Source: JAAXHH01 sp965248395 (GTDB lineage Bacteria; JAAXHH01). From it: a DNA stretch of 64,000 bases. The stretch's first letter is position 1; every line of letters starts with the position of its first letter. The translations under genes and the position numbers were made by a program. Below the pieces are notes generated by a model. It searched no databases. It saw only the letters and a program-made list of their open reading frames with translations, and was not told where the DNA came from. The stretch is taken from positions 1,302,001 to 1,366,000 of the forward strand of contig OZ252103.1 in assembly GCA_965248395.1 (NCBI GenBank), given 5' to 3'. Positions 44,112-53,018 of the stretch are shown piece by piece.

Positions 44112-44438
44112 ATGGTAACCAGAGTTGTTGTAATATTGATCGCCCTTCTGGCGATTGTTCAAGGATTAGTGGGTGCCATGATGCCCTCGGGTATGATGAT
44201 GCTCGCGATCGTCATCCTGGGCATCATTTACGGCTTCATGGGAGTCGACGCTGAGGACGCGACGGACTACCTTGTCGTCACGATTGCTGTCGGCGCCGCG
44301 GCGGGAGCGGACGTTTTAAGCAATATACCGGGAATCGGCGCGTCCTTGGACGCCATGCTCGATCCGGCCAGTATGGCACTGTACGCCAGTGTGGTTTCCA
44401 TTCTGATCATACGTACGGTAAACCGGATCAAAGGTTGA
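44112..44438 (+). CDS. Small hydrophobic membrane protein, copy 1
   Basis: A 108-residue protein with CTAGGAGGT upstream of ATG 44112. Three or four hydrophobic segments: VVVILIALLAIVQGLVGAM, MMMLAIVILGIIYGFMG, a middle YLVVTIAVGAAAGADVL and a C-terminal ALYASVVSILIIRTV. The short loop GVDAEDATDYL and NIPGIGASLD are shared with the next gene. No family recognised. It lies between phoR and ppk, so a link with phosphate stress is possible but unproven. Confidence 0.75.
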   Translation: MVTRVVVILIALLAIVQGLVGAMMPSGMMMLAIVILGIIYGFMGVDAEDATDYLVVTIAVGAAAGADVLSNIPGIGASLDAMLDPASMALYASVVSILIIRTVNRIKG

Positions 44439-44534
44439 CGATATCAATCCCATGGGACCGCGGCCTGGTGTCGTGACGATCCTGGCGAAGTTATAGTGAA
44501 ATGAGTCGTTTATACGATTCAGGAGGTTAGATTT

Positions 44535-44864
44535 ATGGCAACACGATGTGTAATTGCCCTTTCGGTCCTTCTTGCCTTACATGAGGCTCTGTTACCCGGA
44601 ATGCTGCTTCCGGCGGCATTGGTTTCGCTGGCGCTGGTGATCCTGGGCCTGCTTTACGCCCACATGGCGGTAAACGCCGAAGACGCGACCGGCTACCTGG
44701 CCCTTACCATCGCTGTCGGCGCGGTAGCGGGAATGGATGTACTAGGCAATATCCCAGCTATCGGCGGCCACCTGGACTCCATTATCGATCCGATCAGCGT
44801 GGTGCTTTATTCCGGTGTCGTAACTGTGCTCGTCAAGCGGGCGGCAAGCCGCATCACGGGCTGA
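44535..44864 (+). CDS. Small hydrophobic membrane protein, copy 2
   Basis: A 109-residue paralogue of the preceding gene, with CAGGAGGTT before its ATG. It keeps VNAEDATGYLALTIAVGAVAG, NIPAIGGHLDSIIDP and the C-terminal VVLYSGVVTVLVKRAASRITG, against VDAEDATDYLVVTIAVGAAAG and NIPGIGASLDAMLDP in copy 1. Each copy has its own strong ribosome-binding site, and a hairpin terminator follows. Tandem duplication; function unknown. Confidence 0.75.
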   Translation: MATRCVIALSVLLALHEALLPGMLLPAALVSLALVILGLLYAHMAVNAEDATGYLALTIAVGAVAGMDVLGNIPAIGGHLDSIIDPISVVLYSGVVTVLVKRAASRITG

Positions 44865-44872
44865 ATATAGTT

Positions 44873-44917
44873 ACAGGCGGATCGGGGAAGCCATGGACCT
44901 CCCTGGTCCGCCTGTTT
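44873..44917 (+). terminator. Hairpin terminator after small membrane genes
   Basis: ACAGGCGGA (44873-44881) pairs with TCCGCCTGT (44907-44915), with an inner stem of GGGGAAG/CCTCCC, followed by a short T run. It lies between the convergent small-membrane genes and ppk and could stop transcription from both sides. Confidence 0.5.
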
Positions 44918-44953
44918 CGATTCCTGCATTTACAAACAGCCTGTCCGGGACCC

Positions 44954-47173
44954 TCAGGATCTTCCAGACCCGGTACGTTTTACCCCGGAATTGACCCTCA
45001 ACGTTTCACAGGCCTGTTCGAACAATACCTTCTGCGAACGTATACGCTTTCCGTTGTTTTTCACGTACCTGTACGTCCCATCCCGCCGCAACGCGCGCGC
45101 CTTCACGTTATCCTTCAGTTGAATCTTCAGATACGCCCACAGTTCCGCCTGGAGCACCCGGTCGATGACCGGGAAGGAAATCTCCACCCGCCTGTTGAGG
45201 TTTCGGTCCATCCAGTCCGCGCTGGATAGCAGGTATTCCGGTTCCCCGTCGTTGTAAAAATAGAAAAGCCGAACGTGCTCGAGAAAACGGTCGACGATGC
45301 TGATGACGCTGATGTTCTCGCTTAACCCCGGAACGCCCGGTTTCAGGCAGCATATGCCACGAATGATCAGTTGAATCTGCACGCCGGCCTGGGAAGCCTG
45401 GTACAGTTCCACGATCATGTCCGGGTCGACAAGGGAGTTAATCTTGGCGATTACGAGGGCCGCGTGCCCGTTCCGTGCCCGTTCGCTTTCCCGCCGCAAC
45501 CGCTTCACCATGTCCTCCCGCATCGACGTAGGAGAGAGAATGAGATGGTGAAAGCGCGTGGGCAGCGCGTAACCGGTCAGCAGGTTGAACAGCTGCGTCA
45601 CGTCCTCGCCGAATTCCTCCTTGGCCGTGAAGAGCCCGAAATCGGCGTATATCCTCGCCGTCTTGTCGTTGTAGTTTCCCGTTCCCAGGTGACAATAACG
45701 GAGGATACCCTCTCCCTCCCGGCGGACCACCAGGCAGGCCTTGCAATGGGTCTTGAGGCCCGGAATCCCGTAGATGACGTGGGCGCCCGCCTCTTCCAGT
45801 TGTCTTGCCCACTGTATATTGGCCGCCTCGTCAAACCTGGCCTTCAACTCCAGCAGCACCGATACTTCCTTGCCGTTTTCCGCCGCCCGCGTCAGCGCCC
45901 GCGTGATGGGCGAATTGGCGCTGACCCGGTACAGGGTCATCTTGATGGCGAGCACATGGGGATCTTCCGCCGCCTCCGAGACGAAACGGACCACCGCGTT
46001 GAACTGATGGTAGGGATGGTGCAGGAGTATGTCTTCCTGCTTTATCGCGGTCCATATGGACGTGGATCCATCAAAGGTCGTAACGGGTTGAGACGGAAAG
46101 GGCTCGTCCCTGAGATCCGGCCGGTCAATGGCGTCGTAGAGCTCGATGAGGTCGGAAAAAGCGGTGAAGCCCTCCGTGGGATAAAGGTCCTCAGATTCCA
46201 GTTCGAGTTCTTCCACCAGGATATTCAGCACACTGGTTGAAAGCCCCGGATCGTACTGCAACCGGACAGCGGCTCCGTTGCGCCGGTTTCTAATGCCCTC
46301 TTCGATGACCTTCAGCAGGTCTTCCGCGCCTTCCTCCTCGTAGTCCACGTCCGCGTCCCGCGTAACGCGAATCGACGCACAGTTCAGCACCTCGTAGCCG
46401 TTGTAGAACATATCGAGGTTCATGAGGATGACGTCCTCCAGCATGAAGAACGCCTGCCGGCCGTTTTCGGACGGAAGCTCCAGGAACCGCGGCATGACCG
46501 AGGTGGGCAGGTGGATGACAGAGAGATTCGTGTGGGGGAATATGGACCGCTGGATCTTTCGGATTTCGGCTACCAGGCAAAGGGTGCCGTTGGCCAGGTA
46601 GGGAAAGGGATGACCCGGGTCCACCGCCAGCGGGGTTACCACCGGCAGGATCGTCCTGCGAAAATAGTCGTCGATATAAGCCCGCTGCGAATCACTGAGT
46701 TGATCGGGTTCGAGTATGTCGATGCCGTGCTCGGCGAGTTGCGGCAAGATCTCGTTGATGAACAGTCCGTGCTGCTTGTTGACCAGCTCGTGCATCCTGG
46801 CCGAAAGGCCGGTCATTACGTCCCTGGGACTCATACCGTCGGCCGTCCGGGTCGACTGAATCCGCGCATCGATCTGTCTCTTGACGCCGGCGACGCGGAT
46901 CATGAAGAACTCGTCCAGGTTGTTGCTGAAAATGGCCAGGAATTTCACGCGTTCCAGCAGCGGCACCGTCGGGTCGAGCGCTTCCTCCAACACCCGCGCG
47001 TTGAATTCCATCCAGCTCAATTCGCGGTTGAAGAAATGCTCCGGCCGCCAGTAATTCGTCACCAGCGGCGCCACGGGAGGCCGGGGCTTGCGGGTCGATC
47101 GGCGGCCGGCTCTCCTCGAAGCGATGGTCCGGACGGAGGTTGCCCTGGAGTTGTTTCCGTTTGATGCAGGCAT
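44954..47173 (-). CDS. ppk: Polyphosphate kinase 1
   Basis: A 739-residue enzyme polymerising ATP gamma-phosphate into polyphosphate. After a basic N-terminal tail of about 35 residues comes FFNRELSWMEFNARVLEEA and FLAIFSNNLDEFFMIRVAG (N domain). The catalytic half has KMTLYRVSANSPITRAL, ELKARFDEAANI, GIPGLKTHCKACLVVRR (active-site His) and CHLGTGNYNDKTARIYADFG. A minus-strand TTGACA near 47345-47350 with TTTTAT 18 bases on could be its promoter. No ribosome-binding site is obvious. Confidence 0.97.
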   Translation of the reverse strand: MPASNGNNSRATSVRTIASRRAGRRSTRKPRPPVAPLVTNYWRPEHFFNRELSWMEFNARVLEEALDPTVPLLERVKFLAIFSNNLDEFFMIRVAGVKRQIDARIQSTRTADGMSPRDVMTGLSARMHELVNKQHGLFINEILPQLAEHGIDILEPDQLSDSQRAYIDDYFRRTILPVVTPLAVDPGHPFPYLANGTLCLVAEIRKIQRSIFPHTNLSVIHLPTSVMPRFLELPSENGRQAFFMLEDVILMNLDMFYNGYEVLNCASIRVTRDADVDYEEEGAEDLLKVIEEGIRNRRNGAAVRLQYDPGLSTSVLNILVEELELESEDLYPTEGFTAFSDLIELYDAIDRPDLRDEPFPSQPVTTFDGSTSIWTAIKQEDILLHHPYHQFNAVVRFVSEAAEDPHVLAIKMTLYRVSANSPITRALTRAAENGKEVSVLLELKARFDEAANIQWARQLEEAGAHVIYGIPGLKTHCKACLVVRREGEGILRYCHLGTGNYNDKTARIYADFGLFTAKEEFGEDVTQLFNLLTGYALPTRFHHLILSPTSMREDMVKRLRRESERARNGHAALVIAKINSLVDPDMIVELYQASQAGVQIQLIIRGICCLKPGVPGLSENISVISIVDRFLEHVRLFYFYNDGEPEYLLSSADWMDRNLNRRVEISFPVIDRVLQAELWAYLKIQLKDNVKARALRRDGTYRYVKNNGKRIRSQKVLFEQACETLRVNSGVKRTGSGRS

Positions 47174-47403
47174 GGTCGGTTACCCATATGTCGCGCGGCC
47201 ATGGGCTCGTAACTCGGCAAACGCGCGTACTGCGGTACACAGATTGTGCACCCAGGGATTTCGATCAAGAAGTTAACAGGCCGGACCGGATCAATTCGAT
47301 ACTCCTCGGTCCGAGTTACAATAAAACAGGAATACAGACGTTTTTGTCAAGCCGTCTTTCCCGTATCGACCTTCAGGCATAATAAAAAACAACTTTAATC
47401 ATA

Positions 47404-47448
47404 TTGTCATGGCGCCGTCATGGTTTTGTCATCCGGCATCGTTATCAT
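47404..47448 (+). promoter_or_regulatory. Pho-box promoter 1 upstream of the TonB receptor
   Basis: Three 7-base direct repeats on an exact 11-bp period: TTGTCAT (47404), CCGTCAT (47415) and TTGTCAT (47426), matching the CTGTCAT half-sites of PhoB boxes. Ten bases after the last repeat is TATCAT (47443-47448), where the -10 of a PhoB-activated promoter belongs, with no -35. Direction is toward the TonB receptor, away from ppk. The phoB-phoR pair at 41-43 kb is the obvious regulator. Confidence 0.7.
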
Positions 47449-47493
47449 ACACCGCAAATGAGAATGGATACACCGTAGAGTCGTGGAGAAATC

Positions 47494-47639
47494 ATGCACA
47501 AGCGCGGAGAGATTAAAGCACTCAACGAAGCCGGGCCGAAGTGGACGGCATGAAGTTCCTGTTGGACTATGAGGATCTCATCTGGCGCATGTCGCCGAAT
47601 GCCCATTCTGTCCAGTCATTGAATAGAAATGCCGTATGA
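47494..47639 (+). other. Two tiny overlapping open frames in the leader
   Basis: A 19-codon frame (47494-47553) starting MHKRGEIKAL with GGAG 5 bases upstream, and a 29-codon frame (47550-47639) starting MKFLLDYEDL, joined by an ATGA overlap. They lie between the two candidate Pho promoters. They may be leader peptides, gene remnants or chance; coding status is uncertain. Confidence 0.25.
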
Positions 47640-47673
47640 GGAGCATGACAGTCATCCCTTCAAAATAGGGTTT

Positions 47674-47751
47674 ATGTCACCAGAAAATAACTTTGACGTC
47701 ATGGATTTGTGGGTTGTTCGTAACAGAATCGTCAAATGATTTTATTAAAAT
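47674..47751 (+). promoter_or_regulatory. Pho-box promoter 2 (degenerate half-site array)
   Basis: TGTCA-like half-sites fall on one 11-bp grid: ATGTCAC (47674), ACGTCAT (47696), TCGTAAC (47718) and TCGTCAA (47729), with TTGTGGG at 47707 as a poor unit and a non-matching unit at 47685. Ten bases after the last unit is TAAAAT (47746-47751), the same geometry as promoter 1. It is about 150 bp before the receptor start. Confidence 0.5.
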
Positions 47752-47898
47752 ACTGACGGTCCAGATCAGTATCCAGTAACGAGGTACATCGAACATCACT
47801 CGAATTCATTCATATGTTGTACAGATTTCCGAGGTATCGGCCTGCCGTTACAGCGCCTGCAGGCGGATGCGTCAGACATGGGTAAAGGGAGAGTCCGA

Positions 47899-50841
47899 AT
47901 GACCCAGTGCCGCCATCTTAACCAATCCTGCCTATCCCAGTTTCGAACCCGGTGGTTGGCCGGTCCCCTGATGGCCGCGGTGATGGTTTTTGTTTGCATC
48001 GCGGGTACGGCCGTCGATGTCCACGCACAGCAGCAGGTCGGACGTATAGCGGGTACGATCGTCGACGCGAACACCGGCGATCCCCTGATCGGCGCTACGG
48101 TGTTGGTGGTGGATTTCGGGATCGGCGCGATGGCCGACCTCGAAGGCAGCTACCTCATCCGAAACGTCCCGGTCGGGCAGCACACGGTCATGGTTTCCAT
48201 GATCGGGTATGCGCAGCAGCGGATAACCGAGGTCCAGGTCACCTCCGGCCAGGTAACGAAGATCGACCTTGCCGTCGAGGAAAAACTGTTGGTCGCCGAC
48301 GTGGTCGAAGTTACGGCCAGGGCCGTCGAGAACACGGAGGCCGCCCTCCTGAAGCAGCGCCAGAACGCCCTGTCCATCAGCGACGCCATCAGCGCAGAGG
48401 ATATCTCCCGGGGCGCGCAGGGCGATGTGGCTGCGGCTATGACCCGTGTCACCGGCGCATCGGTGGTGGACGGCAAGTACGTCTACATACGGGGATTGGG
48501 AGAACGATACAGTACTGCACAGTTGAACGGCACCACCCTGCCGAACGCCGATCCCAACAGCAAGTCGGTCCAGATGGACATCTTCGCCGCGAACCTGCTG
48601 GACAATATTACTACGGTAAAAACCTTCACACCGGACAAGCCCGGCAATTTCACCGGCGGCAGCGTCAACGTGAAGACCAAGTCCCTGCCCGAATCGTTCA
48701 CCATGTCCTTCTCCACATCCACGAAGTTCAACACCCAGTCCTCCTTCAAGGACATGCTGAGTTACGACGGCGGGGAATACGATTTTCTCGGTGTGGATGA
48801 CGGAACGCGGGACCTCCCCGTGGCTCTGCAGGATCCCGACGTGGAGATACCCAGCATTACCAGGGCGCTGCGGGATCCACAAGCCGCGCAGGTGCTGGAT
48901 CTGTACTCCAAGTCGTTCGGCGACAAGACGATGACACCGACCACGAAGGAAGGCGGCCTGGGCCAAGGTTATTCCTTCTCGATCGGCAACCAGACGACGG
49001 TCTTCGACCGCCCGTTCGGGATGTTGGGCAGTGTGAGTTTCAGTCGTAACATCTCGGCATATGACAATGGCGCCACCGGGATATGGAAGCGCGTGTCCCG
49101 GGAGTCGGAAGGCCTGAACAGAGAGCGGTTCGCGAAGGACACGAGAGGTTCCGAGGAGGTTCTGTGGGGTGGACTGGTGAATGCCACCTACCGTCCGAGC
49201 ATCACCAGCGAATTCGGAGCCAACCTGCTCTACAATCGTAGCGGTGAAAAGATGTCGAGGTACCAGACCGGGGCCTGGCCTTCATCCCTCCCCGGCGACA
49301 ACGTGCGGTACGAGTCCCGGGTATTATCCTTCATCGAGCGCGAAATGCGTTCCCTGCAGTTCCGCGGAAAACACGTCCTTCCCTCCGTGTCCAACATGGA
49401 AATCGAATGGACCGGCGCCTTTATCCGATCCAACCAGGACGAGCCGGACCTTCGTTATTTTACCAACGAATATCAGACGGTCGAAGCGGCCGGCGAGGGC
49501 GCTTCGGATGTCGAAAACTATACCATCGCACTCTCAAATTATGCGGCGCCGACCCGTTACTACAGAAACCTGGTCGAATCGAACCGTGATTTCAGGCTGG
49601 ATGTCACGCTGCCGTTCTCGCAGTGGTCCGGATTGACCGCCCATCTCAAGTTCGGCGGCGCTTACCTGGATAAGGATCACACCTTCAGGGAAAGACGTTT
49701 CTCCTTCCGGCAGGACAACCTGCAGTACCGCAACGATCCCGTTGTCTTCTTCTCCTCCGAGCGTACGGGCATCCTGCCTGACCAGTTCCAGGATTCCCCC
49801 GGATTTACCCGGTTCGGCAATTACGTAACTGAAGACTCCGACCTGAAGAACAATTACGACGGCGATCAGAAGATCCGGGCCGGTTACGCAATGCTGGACC
49901 TGCCGCTTGGAACGCGTCTCAAGGTGGTAGGCGGCGCCCGGTACGAGTCCACTTTGCTGGATGTAGTCAGTCACGAAGCTTCGCTTACGCCAGGCAGATT
50001 GGACGAAAAAGACTGGTTGCCTTCGGTTAACGCGGTGTACCAGGTCATGGATAACATGAACGTCCGCGGAGTCTTCAGCCGGACCCTGGCCCGGCCTTCC
50101 TTCCGCGAACTGGCGCCATTCGCATCCTTTCTCTTCGTTGGCGACTACATTTTTGTCGGAAACAGCGAGTTGAAACGTACGTTAATCGAAAACTACGATT
50201 TCCGTTGGGAGTGGTTCACCCGTCCCGGCGAGATCTACGCGCTCAGCTACTTCTACAAGCAGTTCGAAAACCCGATCGAGCGTGTGATCGTGACCACGAA
50301 CGGAGAAATCCAGTTTCAGAACGTCGACCAGGCTTTCGTTACCGGGGTGGAAATGGAGTTCCGGAAGAGGCTTGACCAACTCCATCCGTCCCTTGGAAAC
50401 TTCCAGATCGGAGGTAACCTGTCCCTGGTAAAATCCCAGGTGGATATCGCGCCGTCGGAACTCGCCATCATTCGGGCACTCGATCCGGAAGCGGGAGATA
50501 CGCGCAAGTTACAGGGTCAGTCACCGTACGTGGTTAACATCGATGCCATGTACGACAATCCGGATACCGGGACCCTGGTCAGCCTGCATTACAATGTGTT
50601 CGGAGAAAGGCTTTCCGAAGTGAGTACGGGCGGTACCCCGAACGCCTTCGAGCAGCCTGCGGGTATGCTCGATATTACCGGATCTCAGCGGCTTGGGAAC
50701 CGGGTCACCCTGAAATTCTCCGCCAAGAACCTGTTGGATCCGGACATCAAGAAGGTTCATCCGTTCAACGACGCGGAATTCATCCGCGCCCTATACAAGC
50801 GAGGTCGGACGTTCTCCATAGGTTTTTCGTACGGGATATAG
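47899..50841 (+). CDS. TonB-dependent outer-membrane receptor
   Basis: About 980 residues from ATG 47899 (GGGAG 7 bases upstream). A signal peptide ending near VDVHAQ is followed by a carboxypeptidase-regulatory-like domain (GRIAGTIVDANTGDPLIGATVLV, about 48-120), a plug domain (DISRGAQGDVAAAMTRVTGA, YIRGLGERYSTAQLNG, PDKPGNFTGGSVNVKT) and a 22-strand-type barrel ending in FSIGFSYGI. The architecture is the FCB-type receptor without SusD. Two candidate Pho-box promoters lie upstream, suggesting uptake of a phosphorus-containing compound or of phosphate itself. The ligand is inference. Confidence 0.93.
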   Translation: MTQCRHLNQSCLSQFRTRWLAGPLMAAVMVFVCIAGTAVDVHAQQQVGRIAGTIVDANTGDPLIGATVLVVDFGIGAMADLEGSYLIRNVPVGQHTVMVSMIGYAQQRITEVQVTSGQVTKIDLAVEEKLLVADVVEVTARAVENTEAALLKQRQNALSISDAISAEDISRGAQGDVAAAMTRVTGASVVDGKYVYIRGLGERYSTAQLNGTTLPNADPNSKSVQMDIFAANLLDNITTVKTFTPDKPGNFTGGSVNVKTKSLPESFTMSFSTSTKFNTQSSFKDMLSYDGGEYDFLGVDDGTRDLPVALQDPDVEIPSITRALRDPQAAQVLDLYSKSFGDKTMTPTTKEGGLGQGYSFSIGNQTTVFDRPFGMLGSVSFSRNISAYDNGATGIWKRVSRESEGLNRERFAKDTRGSEEVLWGGLVNATYRPSITSEFGANLLYNRSGEKMSRYQTGAWPSSLPGDNVRYESRVLSFIEREMRSLQFRGKHVLPSVSNMEIEWTGAFIRSNQDEPDLRYFTNEYQTVEAAGEGASDVENYTIALSNYAAPTRYYRNLVESNRDFRLDVTLPFSQWSGLTAHLKFGGAYLDKDHTFRERRFSFRQDNLQYRNDPVVFFSSERTGILPDQFQDSPGFTRFGNYVTEDSDLKNNYDGDQKIRAGYAMLDLPLGTRLKVVGGARYESTLLDVVSHEASLTPGRLDEKDWLPSVNAVYQVMDNMNVRGVFSRTLARPSFRELAPFASFLFVGDYIFVGNSELKRTLIENYDFRWEWFTRPGEIYALSYFYKQFENPIERVIVTTNGEIQFQNVDQAFVTGVEMEFRKRLDQLHPSLGNFQIGGNLSLVKSQVDIAPSELAIIRALDPEAGDTRKLQGQSPYVVNIDAMYDNPDTGTLVSLHYNVFGERLSEVSTGGTPNAFEQPAGMLDITGSQRLGNRVTLKFSAKNLLDPDIKKVHPFNDAEFIRALYKRGRTFSIGFSYGI

Positions 50842-50906
50842 GGCGGGCGACCTGCGAGGACGCGCAACTCTTTCATTACATCTGTAAGCCCTTATATGGA
50901 GGGGGT

Positions 50907-52640
50907 ATGTTTCGGTGGGTTCCCGTCGCTGTACTTGTCGTATCGTTGGTTTTTCCAGTCCTCGCAGAAGCACAATCGGCTACAAAACCCTTGGTGACAG
51001 TCACCGACGCCGATGTCGTCGGCAACGTAACCTTCACTTCCAGCAATACATACCTGCTCTCCGGCCTGGTGTTCGTGGAAAACGGCGAAACGCTGACGAT
51101 CGAGGCGGGCACGGTGATCAAGGGCCGGGCATCCAGTATTAGTGGTGATGATTCGGTGCTCATCGTAGCCCGAGGAGGAAGGATCTTCGCCGACGGTACG
51201 GCCAGGGATCCGATCATCTTCACGGCCGAAGCCGACGACTTGAACGATCCGAACGACATCCTGCTCACCTCTCCGACAGCCTCGCGCGGCCTTTGGGGAG
51301 GTGTGATCATCCTGGGCCGTGCTTCCATCAACACGGCCACGGGCGAGAACAATATAGAAGGTCTGGACGCGAGTACCGAGCCCCGAGGCATCTACGGCGG
51401 TGGCGCCAGCCCCATTGACGATGACGACTCGGGCGTGTTCCGCTACGTGTCGATCCGCCACGGCGGCACCGACATCGGAGCGAACAACGAGATCAACGGA
51501 CTGACCATGGGCGGTGTGGGCCGCGGCACGACCATCGACCACGTGGAGGTGTTCTACAACCAGGACGACGGGTTCGAGTGGTTCGGCGGCACGGTGAACA
51601 CGCGCTACCTGATTTCGGCCTTCTCGGGTGACGACAGCTTCGATTACGACGAGGGCTTCCGGGGCGGGCACCAGTTCTGGTTCTCGATCCAGGATCCCGG
51701 CCTGGGCGACCATGCCGGTGAGCACGACGGTGGTACAGATCCCGAGGACGGCAGACCCTATGCCAGTCCGACGATCCTGAACGCGACGTACATCGGCCGC
51801 GGTGCGGGCGCCACGGGGGACAAGGCGAACAACGGCATTATCTTCCGGGACAATGCGGGCGGGATGTATTTCAACAGCATCTTCACCGAGTTCAAGGGCC
51901 ACATGCTTTCGATCGAGGACCTGGATCCGTCGAAGAGCGTGCAGGACAGCAAGGCGCGCCTGGACGCGGGCGAACTGCAGTTCCAGTACAACATCCTGGG
52001 CGCCTTCGGTGCGGGTAATACGCCGGCGGACCTCGCCCCGCAGAATGAGGATCACACCGCGGAACTGCTCGCCGACGCGGCGAACATGAACCGGATCGTC
52101 GACCCCATGCTTCAGGGCATAAGCTGGAACCGCAACCAGGGCCTGGATCCGCGGCCCGGAAGCAACAGCCCCGCCTGGGATTCGAGCGGGGTCAAGGAAG
52201 AACCCCGCAGCAGCGGCTTCTTCACGGACGTCGATTATGCGGGTGCTTTCGGCCGGGAAAACTGGGCGTTGAACTGGTCCGCGCTATCACAGTTGAGTTA
52301 TTTCGGCACCGCGCCTCCTCCCGAGCCGCCGGAGCCCGTGGACCCAGGCGTAGAGTCGCCCGACGCTTACAGCCTGTCGCAGAACAGTCCGAATCCCTTT
52401 GATGTGACAACGAATTTCAAATACGCGGTATCCTCGACCAGTCACATCAAGATAGAGGTATACAATCTGCTGGGACAGCGGGTGGCGACGGTCGTAAATG
52501 AAATCAGGCTTCCCGGGTACTACTCGGAGACGTGGGATGCGCAGCATCTGTCGAGTGGGGTGTATTTCTACCGCTTCGAAGCGACGGCGGACGGCCGGAC
52601 CGCCCAGGTCTTCAACAAGAAAATGACCCTGTTGAAGTAG
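50907..52640 (+). CDS. Secreted beta-helix-like protein with type IX sorting tail
   Basis: A 577-residue protein with GGAGGGGG directly before ATG 50907. Signal peptide WVPVAVLVVSLVFPVLAEAQ. The body has NGETLTIEAGTVIKG, VLIVARGGRIFADGTARDPIIF, GLWGGVIILGRA and repeated His/Asp/Gly-rich motifs (IRHGGTDIGANNEINGLTMG, NQDDGFEWFGGTVN). The C-terminal 80 residues are a type A sorting domain: SLSQNSPNPFDVTTNF, IEVYNLLGQRVATVV, LSSGVYFYRFEA. It follows the TonB receptor by 65 bp, so it is probably a surface partner that captures or processes the receptor's substrate (inference). Confidence 0.88.
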   Translation: MFRWVPVAVLVVSLVFPVLAEAQSATKPLVTVTDADVVGNVTFTSSNTYLLSGLVFVENGETLTIEAGTVIKGRASSISGDDSVLIVARGGRIFADGTARDPIIFTAEADDLNDPNDILLTSPTASRGLWGGVIILGRASINTATGENNIEGLDASTEPRGIYGGGASPIDDDDSGVFRYVSIRHGGTDIGANNEINGLTMGGVGRGTTIDHVEVFYNQDDGFEWFGGTVNTRYLISAFSGDDSFDYDEGFRGGHQFWFSIQDPGLGDHAGEHDGGTDPEDGRPYASPTILNATYIGRGAGATGDKANNGIIFRDNAGGMYFNSIFTEFKGHMLSIEDLDPSKSVQDSKARLDAGELQFQYNILGAFGAGNTPADLAPQNEDHTAELLADAANMNRIVDPMLQGISWNRNQGLDPRPGSNSPAWDSSGVKEEPRSSGFFTDVDYAGAFGRENWALNWSALSQLSYFGTAPPPEPPEPVDPGVESPDAYSLSQNSPNPFDVTTNFKYAVSSTSHIKIEVYNLLGQRVATVVNEIRLPGYYSETWDAQHLSSGVYFYRFEATADGRTAQVFNKKMTLLK

Positions 52641-52700
52641 TCCGTCCTGATGGAGTATGAACGGGTTCCGTCCGCCGAATGGACGGTCGAAGGTAGAATA

Positions 52701-52738
52701 AAGGGCCCTGCAGTTGTGTTCTGCGGTCCCTTCGGTTT
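52701..52738 (+). terminator. Terminator after the beta-helix gene
   Basis: AAGGGCCCTGCAG (52701-52713) pairs, with one bulge, with CTGCGGTCCCTT (52721-52732), followed by CGGTTT. It would end the TonB receptor/beta-helix transcript before the pst remnant. Confidence 0.5.
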
Positions 52739-52744
52739 AATAAC

Positions 52745-52970
52745 CAGTGCAATGACTACCTGGGCCAGGTTCCGCCATTACACATCCGGGTATTTGGAGT
52801 TTTCGGTCTTGGTTTTTTCGTGTATTATCTGGGTGGAACTCCGGGAAGCTTCCCTGCCGATGGCCTGCACGTCCACCCTGTTGCTGCTGATTATCGTGGT
52901 TGCCTTGAACGCGGCGGCGATAGGTCTTCGCTCCCGGCTGAGAAGATGGTATTCTCTGGCCGCGGCCTAG
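52745..52970 (+). pseudogene. pstA: Decayed 3' end of phosphate permease gene pstA
   Basis: The last about 35 residues of the frame ending at 52970 (CTSTLLLLIIVVALNAAAI, then GLRSRLRRWYS) match the last membrane helix and basic tail of PstA permeases. Just upstream, in another frame, VPPLHIRVFGVFGLG resembles the PLHxFVL segment that precedes that helix in PstA. So the match crosses a frameshift near 52850 and nothing of the remaining 80% of PstA is present. It lies 48 bp before pstB, the normal pstA-pstB order. No start codon or ribosome-binding site fits. Identification rests on short motifs. Confidence 0.5.
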
Positions 52971-53018
52971 GAGCGCCTGGCTCGCGTCCGCGAGGCGCGT
53001 CCAAAGGGAATTTTGCGC

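Noticed and set aside
45371..46240. 289-codon plus-strand frame
   Set aside because: Shadow of ppk.
47404..47432. Pho box as a control site for ppk
   Set aside because: The half-sites and the -10 face away from ppk; a separate TTGACA lies on the ppk side. Indirect control cannot be excluded.
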